Part shown: positions 19,275 through 27,178 of the stretch, piece after piece
Layout of the letters: every line of letters starts with the position of its first letter
Numbering within the stretch: the stretch's first letter is position 1
Assembly (NCBI RefSeq): GCF_017051705.1
Contig: NZ_JAFIDJ010000001.1
Span: 2,447,786 to 2,511,785, forward strand
Origin: Algoriphagus lutimaris
GTDB taxonomy: Bacteria > Bacteroidota > Bacteroidia > Cytophagales > Cyclobacteriaceae
DNA length: 64,000 bases
Direction: 5' to 3'
Position numbers and translations under genes: made by a program
Notes under the pieces: model-generated
Seen by the model: only the letters and a program-made list of their open reading frames with translations
The model's database searches: none
What the model was told of the DNA's origin: nothing

Positions 19275-19296
19275 ACAAAAAGGGTTCGAAAACCCC
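19275..19296 (-). terminator. possible intrinsic terminator after the DUF1684 gene
   Basis: On the minus strand a 5-bp stem GGGTT/AACCC with loop TTCG is followed by TTTTTGTTT, 53 nt after the DUF1684 stop codon. The stem is short, so strength is uncertain. Confidence 0.45.
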
Positions 19297-19348
19297 AAAT
19301 TGATTAGAATAAGGTACAAATTTAAGAGAATTGCGGTAGGCAAAAAGG

Positions 19349-19966
19349 CTATTTATCGTAATTTTTCTCGCCAACAGGAATTGGGATTTCCAGGATATTC
19401 TCTTTTGGTGGAATTGGGCAGGCATAATCTGGATTATAAGCACAATAAGGATTGTAAGCCAAATTAAAATCCAAGGTAATACTACTCTTCCCATCTTGAC
19501 GGGCATTGATATATCGTCCACCTCCATATGTTTCCAGACCACTGGTTTCATCCGCAAATGCCAAAAAGAAGTTACGCTTATCTGGCTCATCCATGGATTG
19601 TAAGAGCAATAGTTTTTGAGCTTTCCCTGCCAATTCGAATTCCGCATAAGAATGCTCAATGTATCTTTCCTTGGAACCATCTGTCAATGGCACTTCACGA
19701 ACCTTTTTGTTTTCTATAGGAACCATTAAGGCTTTCACCTTATAGGCTGGATCGATGGGGTAAAAATTCAGCTCATTAAAATTCCGTTTTTGCTCTTCTG
19801 TCAAAGGAGAGTCTATATTGAAGCGGATAAATTTAAATTGACGCTCACGCTCAGCTTCAATTTTTTCAATGTACGCTTCAGGACTTTCTGTCCCAGTCAA
19901 GGTATAAGCAATCGCAGCCACAATCACTGCCGCTACAAATAAGAATAAAATATTTTTTGGTTTCAT
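19349..19966 (-). CDS. DUF1684 domain-containing protein, membrane anchored
   Basis: About 205 residues from the ATG at 19966. An in-frame upstream start exists at 20002, but the later ATG gives a clean N-terminal membrane anchor (MKPKNILFLFVAAVIVAAIAY). The C-terminal signature YNPYCAYNPDYACPIPPKEN is typical of DUF1684. Function unknown. It stands between pheT and radC on the same strand, with its own likely terminator. Confidence 0.85.
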   Translation of the reverse strand: MKPKNILFLFVAAVIVAAIAYTLTGTESPEAYIEKIEAERERQFKFIRFNIDSPLTEEQKRNFNELNFYPIDPAYKVKALMVPIENKKVREVPLTDGSKERYIEHSYAEFELAGKAQKLLLLQSMDEPDKRNFFLAFADETSGLETYGGGRYINARQDGKSSITLDFNLAYNPYCAYNPDYACPIPPKENILEIPIPVGEKNYDK

Positions 19967-20077
19967 GTGTTTAATTCGGTCTACCCAAGGATGTCCTCGC
20001 AATTTGCTTTAGAATTGCCGCATGTCATTTAACCCTTCCAAGAGGGTGACTGTTTCAGCATGCAAGACTTCATTCTT

Positions 20078-20773
20078 TTAGATCATTCCTTCATCGGCGA
20101 AGCTAAAGTAGCCAACATCTGTAAAAATAACATGATCCAATATGGGCAAATCCATTTCCCTTCCCACTTTGACCAATCTTTCCGTCAATCTTTTGTCTTG
20201 TTCAGAGGGTTTAAGGTTCCCACTGGGATGGTTATGTACCAGAATCATAGATTGAGCCAGATATTCCAAAGCCGCTTTAAAAACCAATTTGGTATCAACC
20301 ACCGTTCCAGCAGTTCCTCCCTGAGAAATGAGATGCTTCTTTAACACTTGGTTGGACCGACTTAGCAACACTAAATAAAAATACTCGATCTGCTCATCTT
20401 GAAGATCAGGCTTCATCAACTCATAAATATCCTGCGAACAAGTGATTTTAGGCCGCAAAATGGGTTCAGAATCCTTTCTCCTTCTTCCCAATTCTAAGGC
20501 GGCAATGATGGAAATGGCCTTTGCCTCCCCTATTCCTTTAAATTTCTTGAGATCCTGAATGGTTAAGCGAGCCAATGAAAAGAGGTCATCATTGACTTTG
20601 GATAAAATATGTCTGGATAAATCTACTGCACTCATGGAAGGTGTTCCAGATCCTATTAAAATCGCAATCAACTCTGCATCAGATAAGGCGGACTTCCCTT
20701 TTAGAAGTAATTTCTCACGGGGTCGATCTGCTTCAGCTAGTTGGGAAATTTTAATAGAGGAGTAATTTTCCAT
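20078..20773 (-). CDS. radC: RadC family JAB/MPN-domain protein
   Basis: 231 residues. An N-terminal helix-hairpin-helix-like region (LKKFKGIGEAKAISIIAALELG) is followed by the RadC JAB/MPN metalloprotein domain with the VHNHPSGN motif (about 178) and a downstream Asp in SEQDKRLTERL. The name derives from a historical DNA-repair claim; the real role is uncertain. It lies between the DUF1684 gene and rpsT on the same strand. Confidence 0.9.
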   Translation of the reverse strand: MENYSSIKISQLAEADRPREKLLLKGKSALSDAELIAILIGSGTPSMSAVDLSRHILSKVNDDLFSLARLTIQDLKKFKGIGEAKAISIIAALELGRRRKDSEPILRPKITCSQDIYELMKPDLQDEQIEYFYLVLLSRSNQVLKKHLISQGGTAGTVVDTKLVFKAALEYLAQSMILVHNHPSGNLKPSEQDKRLTERLVKVGREMDLPILDHVIFTDVGYFSFADEGMI

Positions 20774-20820
20774 AATAACGTATAAAAAAGTTCACCTAAA
20801 AATACTAACTTAAAGACAAT

Positions 20821-20850
20821 AAAAAAACCCCGACAAGCAGGGTTTTTTTT
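20821..20850 (-). terminator. intrinsic terminator of rpsT
   Basis: AAAAAAACCC and GGGTTTTTTTT flank a short loop, giving an A-tail/T-tail hairpin 20 bp after the rpsT stop. By its symmetry it could also act in the opposite direction. Confidence 0.8.
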
Positions 20851-20869
20851 AAAGATAAATCTTTATGGA

Positions 20870-21124
20870 TTATCCAAGAGCGTTAACCAACTTGGCTAAT
20901 CTTGATTTCTTATTATTAGCGTTGTTTTTGTGAATCACATTCTTCTTCGCCAATTTATCCAACATAGAAACTACTTTTTTGTAAAGCTCAGTTGCTTCAA
21001 CTTTATCAGTAGTAGCTTTCAATCTTTTGATGAAAGTTCTAGTCGTTTTGGCTTGGTATCTGTTTCTCAAACGCTTCGCTTCGTTTGCACGAATTCTCTT
21101 AAGTGCTGATTTGTGATTTGCCAT
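20870..21124 (-). CDS. rpsT: 30S ribosomal protein S20
   Basis: 84 residues, very basic. The N-terminus [21 protein letters not shown] and the helical C-terminus ([20 protein letters not shown]) are those of bS20, which binds 16S rRNA in the small subunit. Monocistronic, with its own promoter (21177-21206) and terminator (20821-20850). Confidence 0.97.
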   Translation of the reverse strand: MANHKSALKRIRANEAKRLRNRYQAKTTRTFIKRLKATTDKVEATELYKKVVSMLDKLAKKNVIHKNNANNKKSRLAKLVNALG

Positions 21125-21176
21125 ATCTAGTTATAATAAATAAATTCTTTACGTTCCCCTATTCCGAATTGGAGTG

Positions 21177-21206
21177 CAAAGTTATCAGAAATTATTTACA
21201 CTGCCA
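21177..21206 (-). promoter_or_regulatory. promoter of rpsT (Bacteroidota type)
   Basis: On the minus strand the -7 box TAACTTTG (21184-21177) is preceded by TTG (21206-21204) with 19 bp between them, matching the Bacteroidota TTG-N19-TAnnTTTG pattern, about 53 bp before the start codon. Confidence 0.65.
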
Positions 21207-21334
21207 ATTTATTTCTCAGATTACTGTAAATAGAAGCTACCACCAATTGAAAAAACTGGATTAAACGCCTATTCAGGCACAAATATAGGTGTTTTCAAAA
21301 GTTTAACACTGGAAAATTTTAAGATTTTTATTTC

Positions 21335-22279
21335 ATGAGGTTACTCTTTTTCCTTCTGATTTTTCCATTACTCTATAATTCCCCTCCTAAAAACTGGGGT
21401 TTTTTCGCTCATTCTTTAATCAACCGAATGGCTGTTTTCTCCTTACCACCCGAATTAATACAGTTTTATAAACCTCATATTCAATTCATTAGTGAAAAAG
21501 CCGTCAATCCAGATCGAAGAAGGTATGCAGTCGAAGGCGAAGCAGAGAAACACTACATTGATCTCGACCGATTTGGGGACGAGCCACTTAAAAAAATACC
21601 AGTATTCTGGTCCGAAGCAGTAGAAAAATTCACCGAAGACACTCTTAGAGCACATGGAATTGGCCCATGGGCAGCTTATTTCACCTTTATTCAGCTCACC
21701 CAAGCCTTTGAAAACAAGGACCCAAACGGTATTCTAAGACTCTCAGCCGATTTAGGCCATTATTTAGCGGACTTGAATGTTCCATTACATACCACCCAAA
21801 ACTATAATGGTCAGCTCTCAGGGCAGGAAGGGATTCATGGGTTTTGGGAAAGCAGGATACCCGAGCTGATGAGCTCTGACTATGCGCTCTGGGTGGGAAA
21901 AGCAGAGTATATTTCACAACCTCAACAAGCCATTTGGGAAGCCATCGCTCAAGCTCATGCCCAAGTGGATTCGGTATTAACGTTTGAAAAGACACTTACA
22001 GAATCCTTTGACCCCGACCGTAAATATGGATTTGAAGAGCGGAACAGCCTGACTGTAAGAGTGTATTCTAAAGAATTCACCAAGACCTATGCATTGGCCC
22101 TGGATCATCAAGTGGAACGGCAAATGAAAAAAGCCATTAAGATGATCGCCGATTTTTGGTATACCGCCTGGATCAATGCAGGGCAACCAGACCTCCGCAA
22201 ATTAGAAGGCAATGAGTCAGACGAGATAAATTTTTTACCAAACCCAAAAGTCAAGGCAAGAAAGCATGATTTTGAGTAG
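21335..22279 (+). CDS. zinc-dependent phospholipase C / S1-P1 nuclease-like protein
   Basis: 314 residues with an N-terminal signal segment (MRLLFFLLIFPLLYNS), so exported. Features of the zinc-dependent phospholipase C/P1 nuclease fold: an N-terminal WGFFAHSLINRMAV that can supply Trp and His zinc ligands, KHYIDLDRFG (about 70), and LGHYLADLNVPLHTTQNYNG followed by GIHGFWE (about 145-175). These form a three-zinc phosphoesterase site. Whether the substrate is phospholipid or nucleic acid cannot be read. Upstream and downstream genes are unrelated; 7-bp tandem repeats follow the stop. Confidence 0.82.
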   Translation: MRLLFFLLIFPLLYNSPPKNWGFFAHSLINRMAVFSLPPELIQFYKPHIQFISEKAVNPDRRRYAVEGEAEKHYIDLDRFGDEPLKKIPVFWSEAVEKFTEDTLRAHGIGPWAAYFTFIQLTQAFENKDPNGILRLSADLGHYLADLNVPLHTTQNYNGQLSGQEGIHGFWESRIPELMSSDYALWVGKAEYISQPQQAIWEAIAQAHAQVDSVLTFEKTLTESFDPDRKYGFEERNSLTVRVYSKEFTKTYALALDHQVERQMKKAIKMIADFWYTAWINAGQPDLRKLEGNESDEINFLPNPKVKARKHDFE

Positions 22280-22282
22280 GTA

Positions 22283-22374
22283 GGTAGGCAGTGGTCAGTG
22301 ATCAGTGATCGGTGGTCAGCGATCAGTGGGCAGTATTCAGTGGGCAGTGGGCAGTGGTCAGCTCGCTTTCTGTA
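22283..22374. repeat. degenerate 7-bp tandem repeat (CAGTGGT/CAGTGAT units)
   Basis: About 90 bp of imperfect (CAGTGRT/CAGTGGG) units right after the phospholipase-like gene. The same unit, often in the reverse orientation (GACCACT), recurs near 24607, 26192, 38633, 40279, 41790, 42911, 44240, 47368 and 51018. Confidence 0.75.
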
Positions 22375-22421
22375 GGTAGGTTAACAATAATGAATCAAAA
22401 TATAATAGAAAAATCCTGACT

Positions 22422-22793
22422 ATGACTTACAAAGATCTTTTAGCATTCAGAAAAAGCTTCGACCTAGCAATGGAAATTTTTCTTGTTTCAAAAAACTTCC
22501 CTAAAGAAGAAAAATAATCATTGACAGATCAGATTAGAAGATCCAGTCGATCCGTTTCGGCATGTATTGCTGAATCTTATAGAAAAAGAGCATATACAGC
22601 CCATTTTAAATCCAAACTTAGTGATGCTGATATGGAAAATAGTGAAACTGGAGTTTGGTTAGATTTTGCTCTAGCCTGTGAATACATCCAACCTAAAAAA
22701 CACCAAGAGCTAATCGAACAGTCCGAAGAAGTTGGCAAACTAATCAACTATATGATTTTAAACCCTAACAAATTTGGCTCAATAAAAAGATAA
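22422..22793 (+). pseudogene. four-helix-bundle protein (23S rRNA IVS-type family), broken by a nonsense codon
   Basis: ATG at 22422 opens MTYKDLLAFRKSFDLAMEIF, continues to FPKEEK, and meets TAA at 22515-22517. The same frame continues without a break as SLTDQIRRSSRSVSACIAES to GSIKR and a stop at 22791-22793. Intact relatives read through this point with an aromatic residue (typically Tyr in PKEEKYSLTDQIRRSS), so one base change (TAT or TAC to TAA) explains the break. The family folds as a four-helix bundle; members occur in rRNA intervening sequences and in diversity-generating retroelements. Restart at the TTG at 22521 would give only about 90 residues and is unlikely to be native. Confidence 0.82.
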
Positions 22794-22873
22794 TGTGTCG
22801 GTGCCTGAGATGTGTTGACCGTTTTTGCCTTCTTAATACCAATCAAAAAATATCAAGACGAGAACAATTTATA

Positions 22874-23005
22874 ATGAGTGAGCCCGAGCGAAGAGTTCGT
22901 AGGTTTAGTGACAATTTCAAGAAAGAAAAAGTAAAGGATCTGGAGCTGGGTACAGTAAGTTTCCGGGAAAACACCCTAAGGATCAAATATCACACTAGAA
23001 TATGA
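22874..23005 (+). pseudogene. IS3-type transposase OrfA fragment (N-terminus only)
   Basis: ATG at 22874 starts MSEPERRVRRFSDNFKKEKV followed by KDLELGTVS, the helix-turn-helix start typical of IS3-family OrfA proteins in this phylum. The similarity stops within about 35 residues and the frame ends at 23005. No OrfB, no inverted repeats and no further transposase sequence were found, so this is a relic. Confidence 0.6.
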
Positions 23006-23180
23006 ACGATTATTATAAGTAAACAGTAAGGTAAATCGGTCAACGTATTTTAGGCATTGAGAATGAAACACTGATCACTGCTACTGAATACTGATCACTT
23101 TTTATAAAAAACCATTAATTGAGAACCAATTTCTCATGACTGACTTTTCAGCCTTCATACTTTAGCCTTCTGAATTCAAA

Positions 23181-24485
23181 TTATGATTGCAAATAACTCC
23201 GAATCGCTTTCCCCAGTCTTCTAAAGGTGTCTTTAAACACCTCCTCATTTTCCTCCAACAAAGTCACTCGAAAACCTCGTAAATCCGAACAGAAAGAGGA
23301 AATCGGCACCACACAGATTCGTTCCGATACCAATAAATAATACACAAATCGCTTATCCAGCGGCATATCCGGATCGGTCAACCAACCCTCCAACAAAGAT
23401 TTTAACTTTGGATCTTCTATGGGTAAGGATTGCTGTGGTGTTAATAAGGTCTCATCAAAGACAATGGTATTATAAAAAGCTCCTTGAGTAGGGTTAAATT
23501 TAATACCTTGTATATCACCTAATATTTCAGACATCCAATCACTTCTCTTTCCAATCTGAGCGTTGGCCTCCTCTCTATATTTAAAGTATTCCGGATGGGA
23601 CATGATTTTCGGGATCGCCAATTGGGGTAATATCGTAGAACATACCTCAATCATTTTGGCATTCTCCAAGGTGGTACACAACTTAGAGAATTCCTTGGAA
23701 GACTCCCTATTATAAAACTCCATCCAACCACATCTGGAACCAGGCCATGGGAATTCCTTGGAAATTCCTTTCAATGAAATAGCTGGCCGATCTCCAATTA
23801 CCTCCGCTAAAGAAACCGCTTTGATCCCATTGTAGGTGATGTTTTGATAAATCTCATCGGTGATCAAAAGCAGATTAAACTCATCCGCAATTTTCACGAA
23901 TGCTTCCAAGACCTCTTTTGGATACACCATACCGGTTGGATTATCCGGATTGATGATCAAAATCCCAACAATGGAAGGATTATACCTCACTTTAAGATAT
24001 AAGTCTTCCATATCCGGTAACCATTGGTTGTCCGGATCCAATTTATAAGTAATCGGAGCCGCATTAGCATGTGCCGCCTCGGCTGAACTATGTGTGGAAT
24101 AAGCCGGAGAAGGTCCAATGATCCTCGCAGTTGGAATTAAGAATTGATACAGCTTGGCAATCGCATCTCCCAATCCATTAAAAAATAGGATGTCTTCTGC
24201 AGAAATGGTCGTTCCTCCTTTTTCATTGGTCAGATCAGCCAAATAGGTTCGGGTCTCCAGTACTCCTTTGGAATCGGCATATCCATACGATTTATTCTCT
24301 TTGACTAAATCAGCCACAATGGATTTCATCCAGTCCGGAACTTGATTACTTTTCTGAATAGGATCCCCGATATTTTCCCAGGTCATGGGATAGCCCAAGG
24401 CTTCAATCTGACGGGCTTTTTTAACGATCCCCCGGATTTCATAATTTAATTCTTCTGCTCCGGGTCTGAGGAGTAATTGTCTCAT
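23181..24485 (-). CDS. pyridoxal-phosphate aminotransferase, class I/II
   Basis: 434 residues. It has the fold type I aminotransferase landmarks: SYGYADSKGVLETR (about 68), INPDNPTGMVYP with the conserved Asn-Pro (about 178-190), TDEIYQNITYN (about 215) and SLKGISKEFPWPGSRCGWM carrying the PLP Lys and phosphate-binding Arg (about 240). The C-terminus supplies the carboxylate-binding Arg in CSDLRGFRVTLLE. The amino-acid substrate is not certain; an alanine or aspartate type is plausible. Flanked on both sides by repeat-containing, gene-poor DNA. Confidence 0.88.
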   Translation of the reverse strand: MRQLLLRPGAEELNYEIRGIVKKARQIEALGYPMTWENIGDPIQKSNQVPDWMKSIVADLVKENKSYGYADSKGVLETRTYLADLTNEKGGTTISAEDILFFNGLGDAIAKLYQFLIPTARIIGPSPAYSTHSSAEAAHANAAPITYKLDPDNQWLPDMEDLYLKVRYNPSIVGILIINPDNPTGMVYPKEVLEAFVKIADEFNLLLITDEIYQNITYNGIKAVSLAEVIGDRPAISLKGISKEFPWPGSRCGWMEFYNRESSKEFSKLCTTLENAKMIEVCSTILPQLAIPKIMSHPEYFKYREEANAQIGKRSDWMSEILGDIQGIKFNPTQGAFYNTIVFDETLLTPQQSLPIEDPKLKSLLEGWLTDPDMPLDKRFVYYLLVSERICVVPISSFCSDLRGFRVTLLEENEEVFKDTFRRLGKAIRSYLQS

Positions 24486-24939
24486 AGTTCAATAGGCTTG
24501 ATTCGGAATAAATCCGCCACAAAGAAACAAAAAAGGAAAAGAAAATTGCCAAATCGGGTGAAAGAAGAAATTATTTAAAAGAGATGTTTGGAAAGGTAGT
24601 TTTACCAGTGGTCAGTAGTCGGTAGGCAGTGTCAGAAGCCAGTATTCAGCATGCCAGAGGTAAATGGTATATCGACGATGGACAGTGGACTGTTAACAAG
24701 GAACCCTAATTCAAAAAGCTCCCAAGGCAACCTCCAATTTGCGAAGAAAGAGTAAGCCGAAAAAAGAGCCATCTCGCCATCTCCTTTGAACCTGAATTTG
24801 TTCTATCTTCAAATAATTCCCAATTTTCGCAACCAGCCAGGTAATTACCTGCGTATCATGGTTTAACTACATTTCCCCAGTCCAAAAAAAAGGAACGTAT
24901 TTAGCTCCTTTTCACCACACCCTATTAAAACTAACCCAC
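24486..24939. other. gene-free spacer with a 7-bp repeat patch
   Basis: No credible ORF. Degenerate CAGTGGT/CAGTAGT repeats occupy about 24607-24650. The rest is unremarkable; the right half must hold the promoter of the metallophosphoesterase gene but no good -7 box was seen. Confidence 0.5.
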
Positions 24940-26193
24940 GTGTTTCCTTTGATTATTCGAATTGCATTTGTCCTAGCCCTCTTCTTCCTGATCGATTGGT
25001 ATTCCTTCCAAGCGTTCAAAACGGTGTTTCCTAACCAAGTTTGGGTGAAAGTCTTGTTTTGGGTCTTTTCTGTCTCCGTTTACATCTTTGTTACGTATGG
25101 TTTTTTATTCTTCGATCGAAGCAGCAATAATAACATCAACCTAGGCAGGATGGTATCCTTACTTGTGCTGTCTCTGATTCCAAAGCTGATCATACTGGGC
25201 TTAATGTTCGGAGAGGACATCATCCGTTTTCTTACCGGTACTTTCCAATCGGTTTCCGGAACTAGAGAGGGTGATTTCTTGCCTGATCGACGGAAATTCA
25301 TCAGTCAAACGGCGCTGGCTCTTTCTGCCATCCCTTTTTTGGGCATCCTGCACGGGGTATTGGTAGGGAAATACCGCTATCGGGTGGTGAACCATACGCT
25401 GGAATTTGACGACCTGCCCGAAGAGTTTGACGGATTCACCATCACTCAGATATCGGATATTCACTCAGGCAGCTTTGATGATAAAAAGAAACTAGAATAC
25501 GGAATAGACTTGATCAACCAGCAGGAATCCGATGTCATCCTATTTACAGGTGATCTGGTCAACAACCATGCTGGGGAGATGGAACCTTGGGTGGACACCT
25601 TTAAGAAGCTTCAAGCTCCCATGGGCAAATACTCCATTCTGGGCAACCATGATTACGGAGATTACATGTCCTGGCCTAGTCAAGAAGCCAAAGAGGCGAA
25701 CTTGAACAGACTGGCAGACATTCAGAAAGAACTGGGATTTCAGCTTCTCCGAAATGAGAACGTAAAACTACAAAAACCTGCTCGAAACGGAGACGAAGGG
25801 GCTGTAGCCAGCATCGATCTGATCGGCGTAGAAAACTGGGGAAAGGGATTTGCCCAATATGGAGACCTGGGAAAAGCCGTCTCCAACCTCAGCGAACAAA
25901 GTTTTAAAATCCTGATGAGCCATGATCCTTCCCATTTCGATGAGGAGGTGAAGAGCTTCTCTCAGCTGATCCATCTGACCTTGAGTGGACATACCCATGG
26001 GATGCAGTTTGGAATCGAGATTCCTGGTTTTATCAAATGGAGTCCTGCCTCCTTCCGCTACCCCAAATGGGCCGGATTATATCAGGAGCTAGGCCGTTAC
26101 TTGCATGTGAACCGTGGCTTTGGGTTTTTAGCCTTCCCCGGCCGAGTAGGGATCTGGCCAGAGATTACGGTGCTGAAGTTGAAAAGGAAATAG
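24940..26193 (+). CDS. membrane-anchored metallophosphoesterase (calcineurin-like)
   Basis: 417 residues starting at GTG (24940-24942). Four or so N-terminal membrane segments (residues about 2-20, 30-50, 65-90, 125-145) precede a calcineurin-like domain. All metal motifs are present: QISDIHSG (about 172), TGDLVNN (about 205), GNHDYGDY (about 233), SHDPSHF and SGHTHGMQFG (about 349). The catalytic domain probably faces the periplasm. The substrate is unknown; YkuE/YaeI-like phosphoesterases share this layout. Confidence 0.88.
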   Translation: MFPLIIRIAFVLALFFLIDWYSFQAFKTVFPNQVWVKVLFWVFSVSVYIFVTYGFLFFDRSSNNNINLGRMVSLLVLSLIPKLIILGLMFGEDIIRFLTGTFQSVSGTREGDFLPDRRKFISQTALALSAIPFLGILHGVLVGKYRYRVVNHTLEFDDLPEEFDGFTITQISDIHSGSFDDKKKLEYGIDLINQQESDVILFTGDLVNNHAGEMEPWVDTFKKLQAPMGKYSILGNHDYGDYMSWPSQEAKEANLNRLADIQKELGFQLLRNENVKLQKPARNGDEGAVASIDLIGVENWGKGFAQYGDLGKAVSNLSEQSFKILMSHDPSHFDEEVKSFSQLIHLTLSGHTHGMQFGIEIPGFIKWSPASFRYPKWAGLYQELGRYLHVNRGFGFLAFPGRVGIWPEITVLKLKRK

Positions 26194-26247
26194 TGGTCAG
26201 TAGGCAGTGGTCAGGGATCAGTGGTCAGTGGTCAGTAGGCAGTGGTC
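26192..26247. repeat. 7-bp tandem repeat patch (CAGTGGT units)
   Basis: About eight imperfect units (GTCAGTG, GGCAGTG and variants) beginning at the stop codon of the metallophosphoesterase gene. Same family as at 22283 and, reversed, at 38-51 kb. Confidence 0.75.
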
Positions 26248-27106
26248 ACAAAAAAACTAGTTTCAAATCAGTTTTAGGATTGATAATATAGGAAGGTGGG
26301 TAGTGTGTGAGAAAGAGATTAAGAGAAGAGAGATTCAAAGAGAGATCGGTAATTTATTTTAAAAAGATAGGCCTGCGGCCAGATAGGAATACTTCTGGTC
26401 GATCAGATAATAAAGCTAGGAATCTAGATTATGTCCTTAACTAACCTTTGAGGTTTTGAAAACCTCGAAGGTTTAGTTTTTAAGCCAAGTATTCAAATTC
26501 ATAACCAAACGATAGAATATTCAATTCTTTTAGATGGAATTGATGGAATGGATATCCAGGGTCCCGGTTTGACCATCAACCCATGGTTGAAACCGTGGGC
26601 ATTAAGTAAGATCATTTTTACATATAAATTGAACAAACACAGCCCCGAGTTTTACCCCGACAATTGTCGAGGGCGAGGATTTGTTTGAAATCCCCATCAC
26701 CACCAGAATGGCTTCAGCCATTTCAGCCTACCTTATCAAGGCCGATTTTTTTCAAAAATTCTTCGTATTCCTTCTGGAACGAAATCTTTTGATGATGATT
26801 CTTCTGATTTGGAATGTAAATATATACCCTCTCCTTAATGGATTCTGATCGAAATTGTTTGCACTTTTAGATTATTAAAAATACCCAGTATTGGGTATTG
26901 TGATTTGGCTTTAGGTTCCCGATCTTCAAAAATTCATTTTTTGGAAGGACCTATTTCCAAAAATAATAACTGATTGAAAAGCGACAACAAACGTTTGTTG
27001 TCATTTGTTGTCGAGTGATTTAATTAATCACCTGATTTACATTCTCTTATTAAGAAACCTTTCAAAAAAATTATAAGAGATATATACGCACGGCGTATAC
27101 ACAAAT
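26248..27106. other. gene-free spacer with several palindromes
   Basis: No credible ORF in about 860 bp. It holds the 14-bp inverted repeat at 26444-26472, the hairpin CCCATGGTT/ACCGTGGG at 26580-26599, the palindrome CGACAATTGTCG at 26658-26669, and a hairpin TATACGC/GCGTATA at about 27082-27098 that marks the left edge of the NTPase cassette. The palindromes resemble short interspersed elements, not a decayed gene. Confidence 0.5.
26444..26480 (+). terminator. palindrome/terminator-like element (ACCTTTGAGGT...)
   Basis: ACCTTTGAGGTTTT pairs with AAAACCTCGAAGGT (13 of 14) and is followed by TTTAGTTTTT. A close relative lies at 53530-53558 directly after ettA, so this is probably a dispersed palindrome able to act as a terminator. 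Confidence 0.5.
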
Positions 27107-27115
27107 GTTACCTGC
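27107..27115 (+). other. left boundary of the NTPase cassette (GTTACCTGC)
   Basis: GTTACCTGC follows a short hairpin and lies 64 bp before the NTPase start. Its exact reverse complement GCAGGTAAC is found 9 bp after the NTPase stop (30964-30972). This terminal pairing is what integron cassettes show between their 5' end and the R'' box of attC. Confidence 0.55.
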
Positions 27116-27178
27116 AAGGTTAAAAGAACATCCAACATCAATTGAAAATTTTAAACTAAAAAAACTAATCTACATAAT

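Noticed and set aside
22521-22793. Independent 90-residue gene starting at TTG
   Set aside because: It is the in-frame downstream part of the four-helix-bundle gene broken at 22515; better described as a pseudogene.
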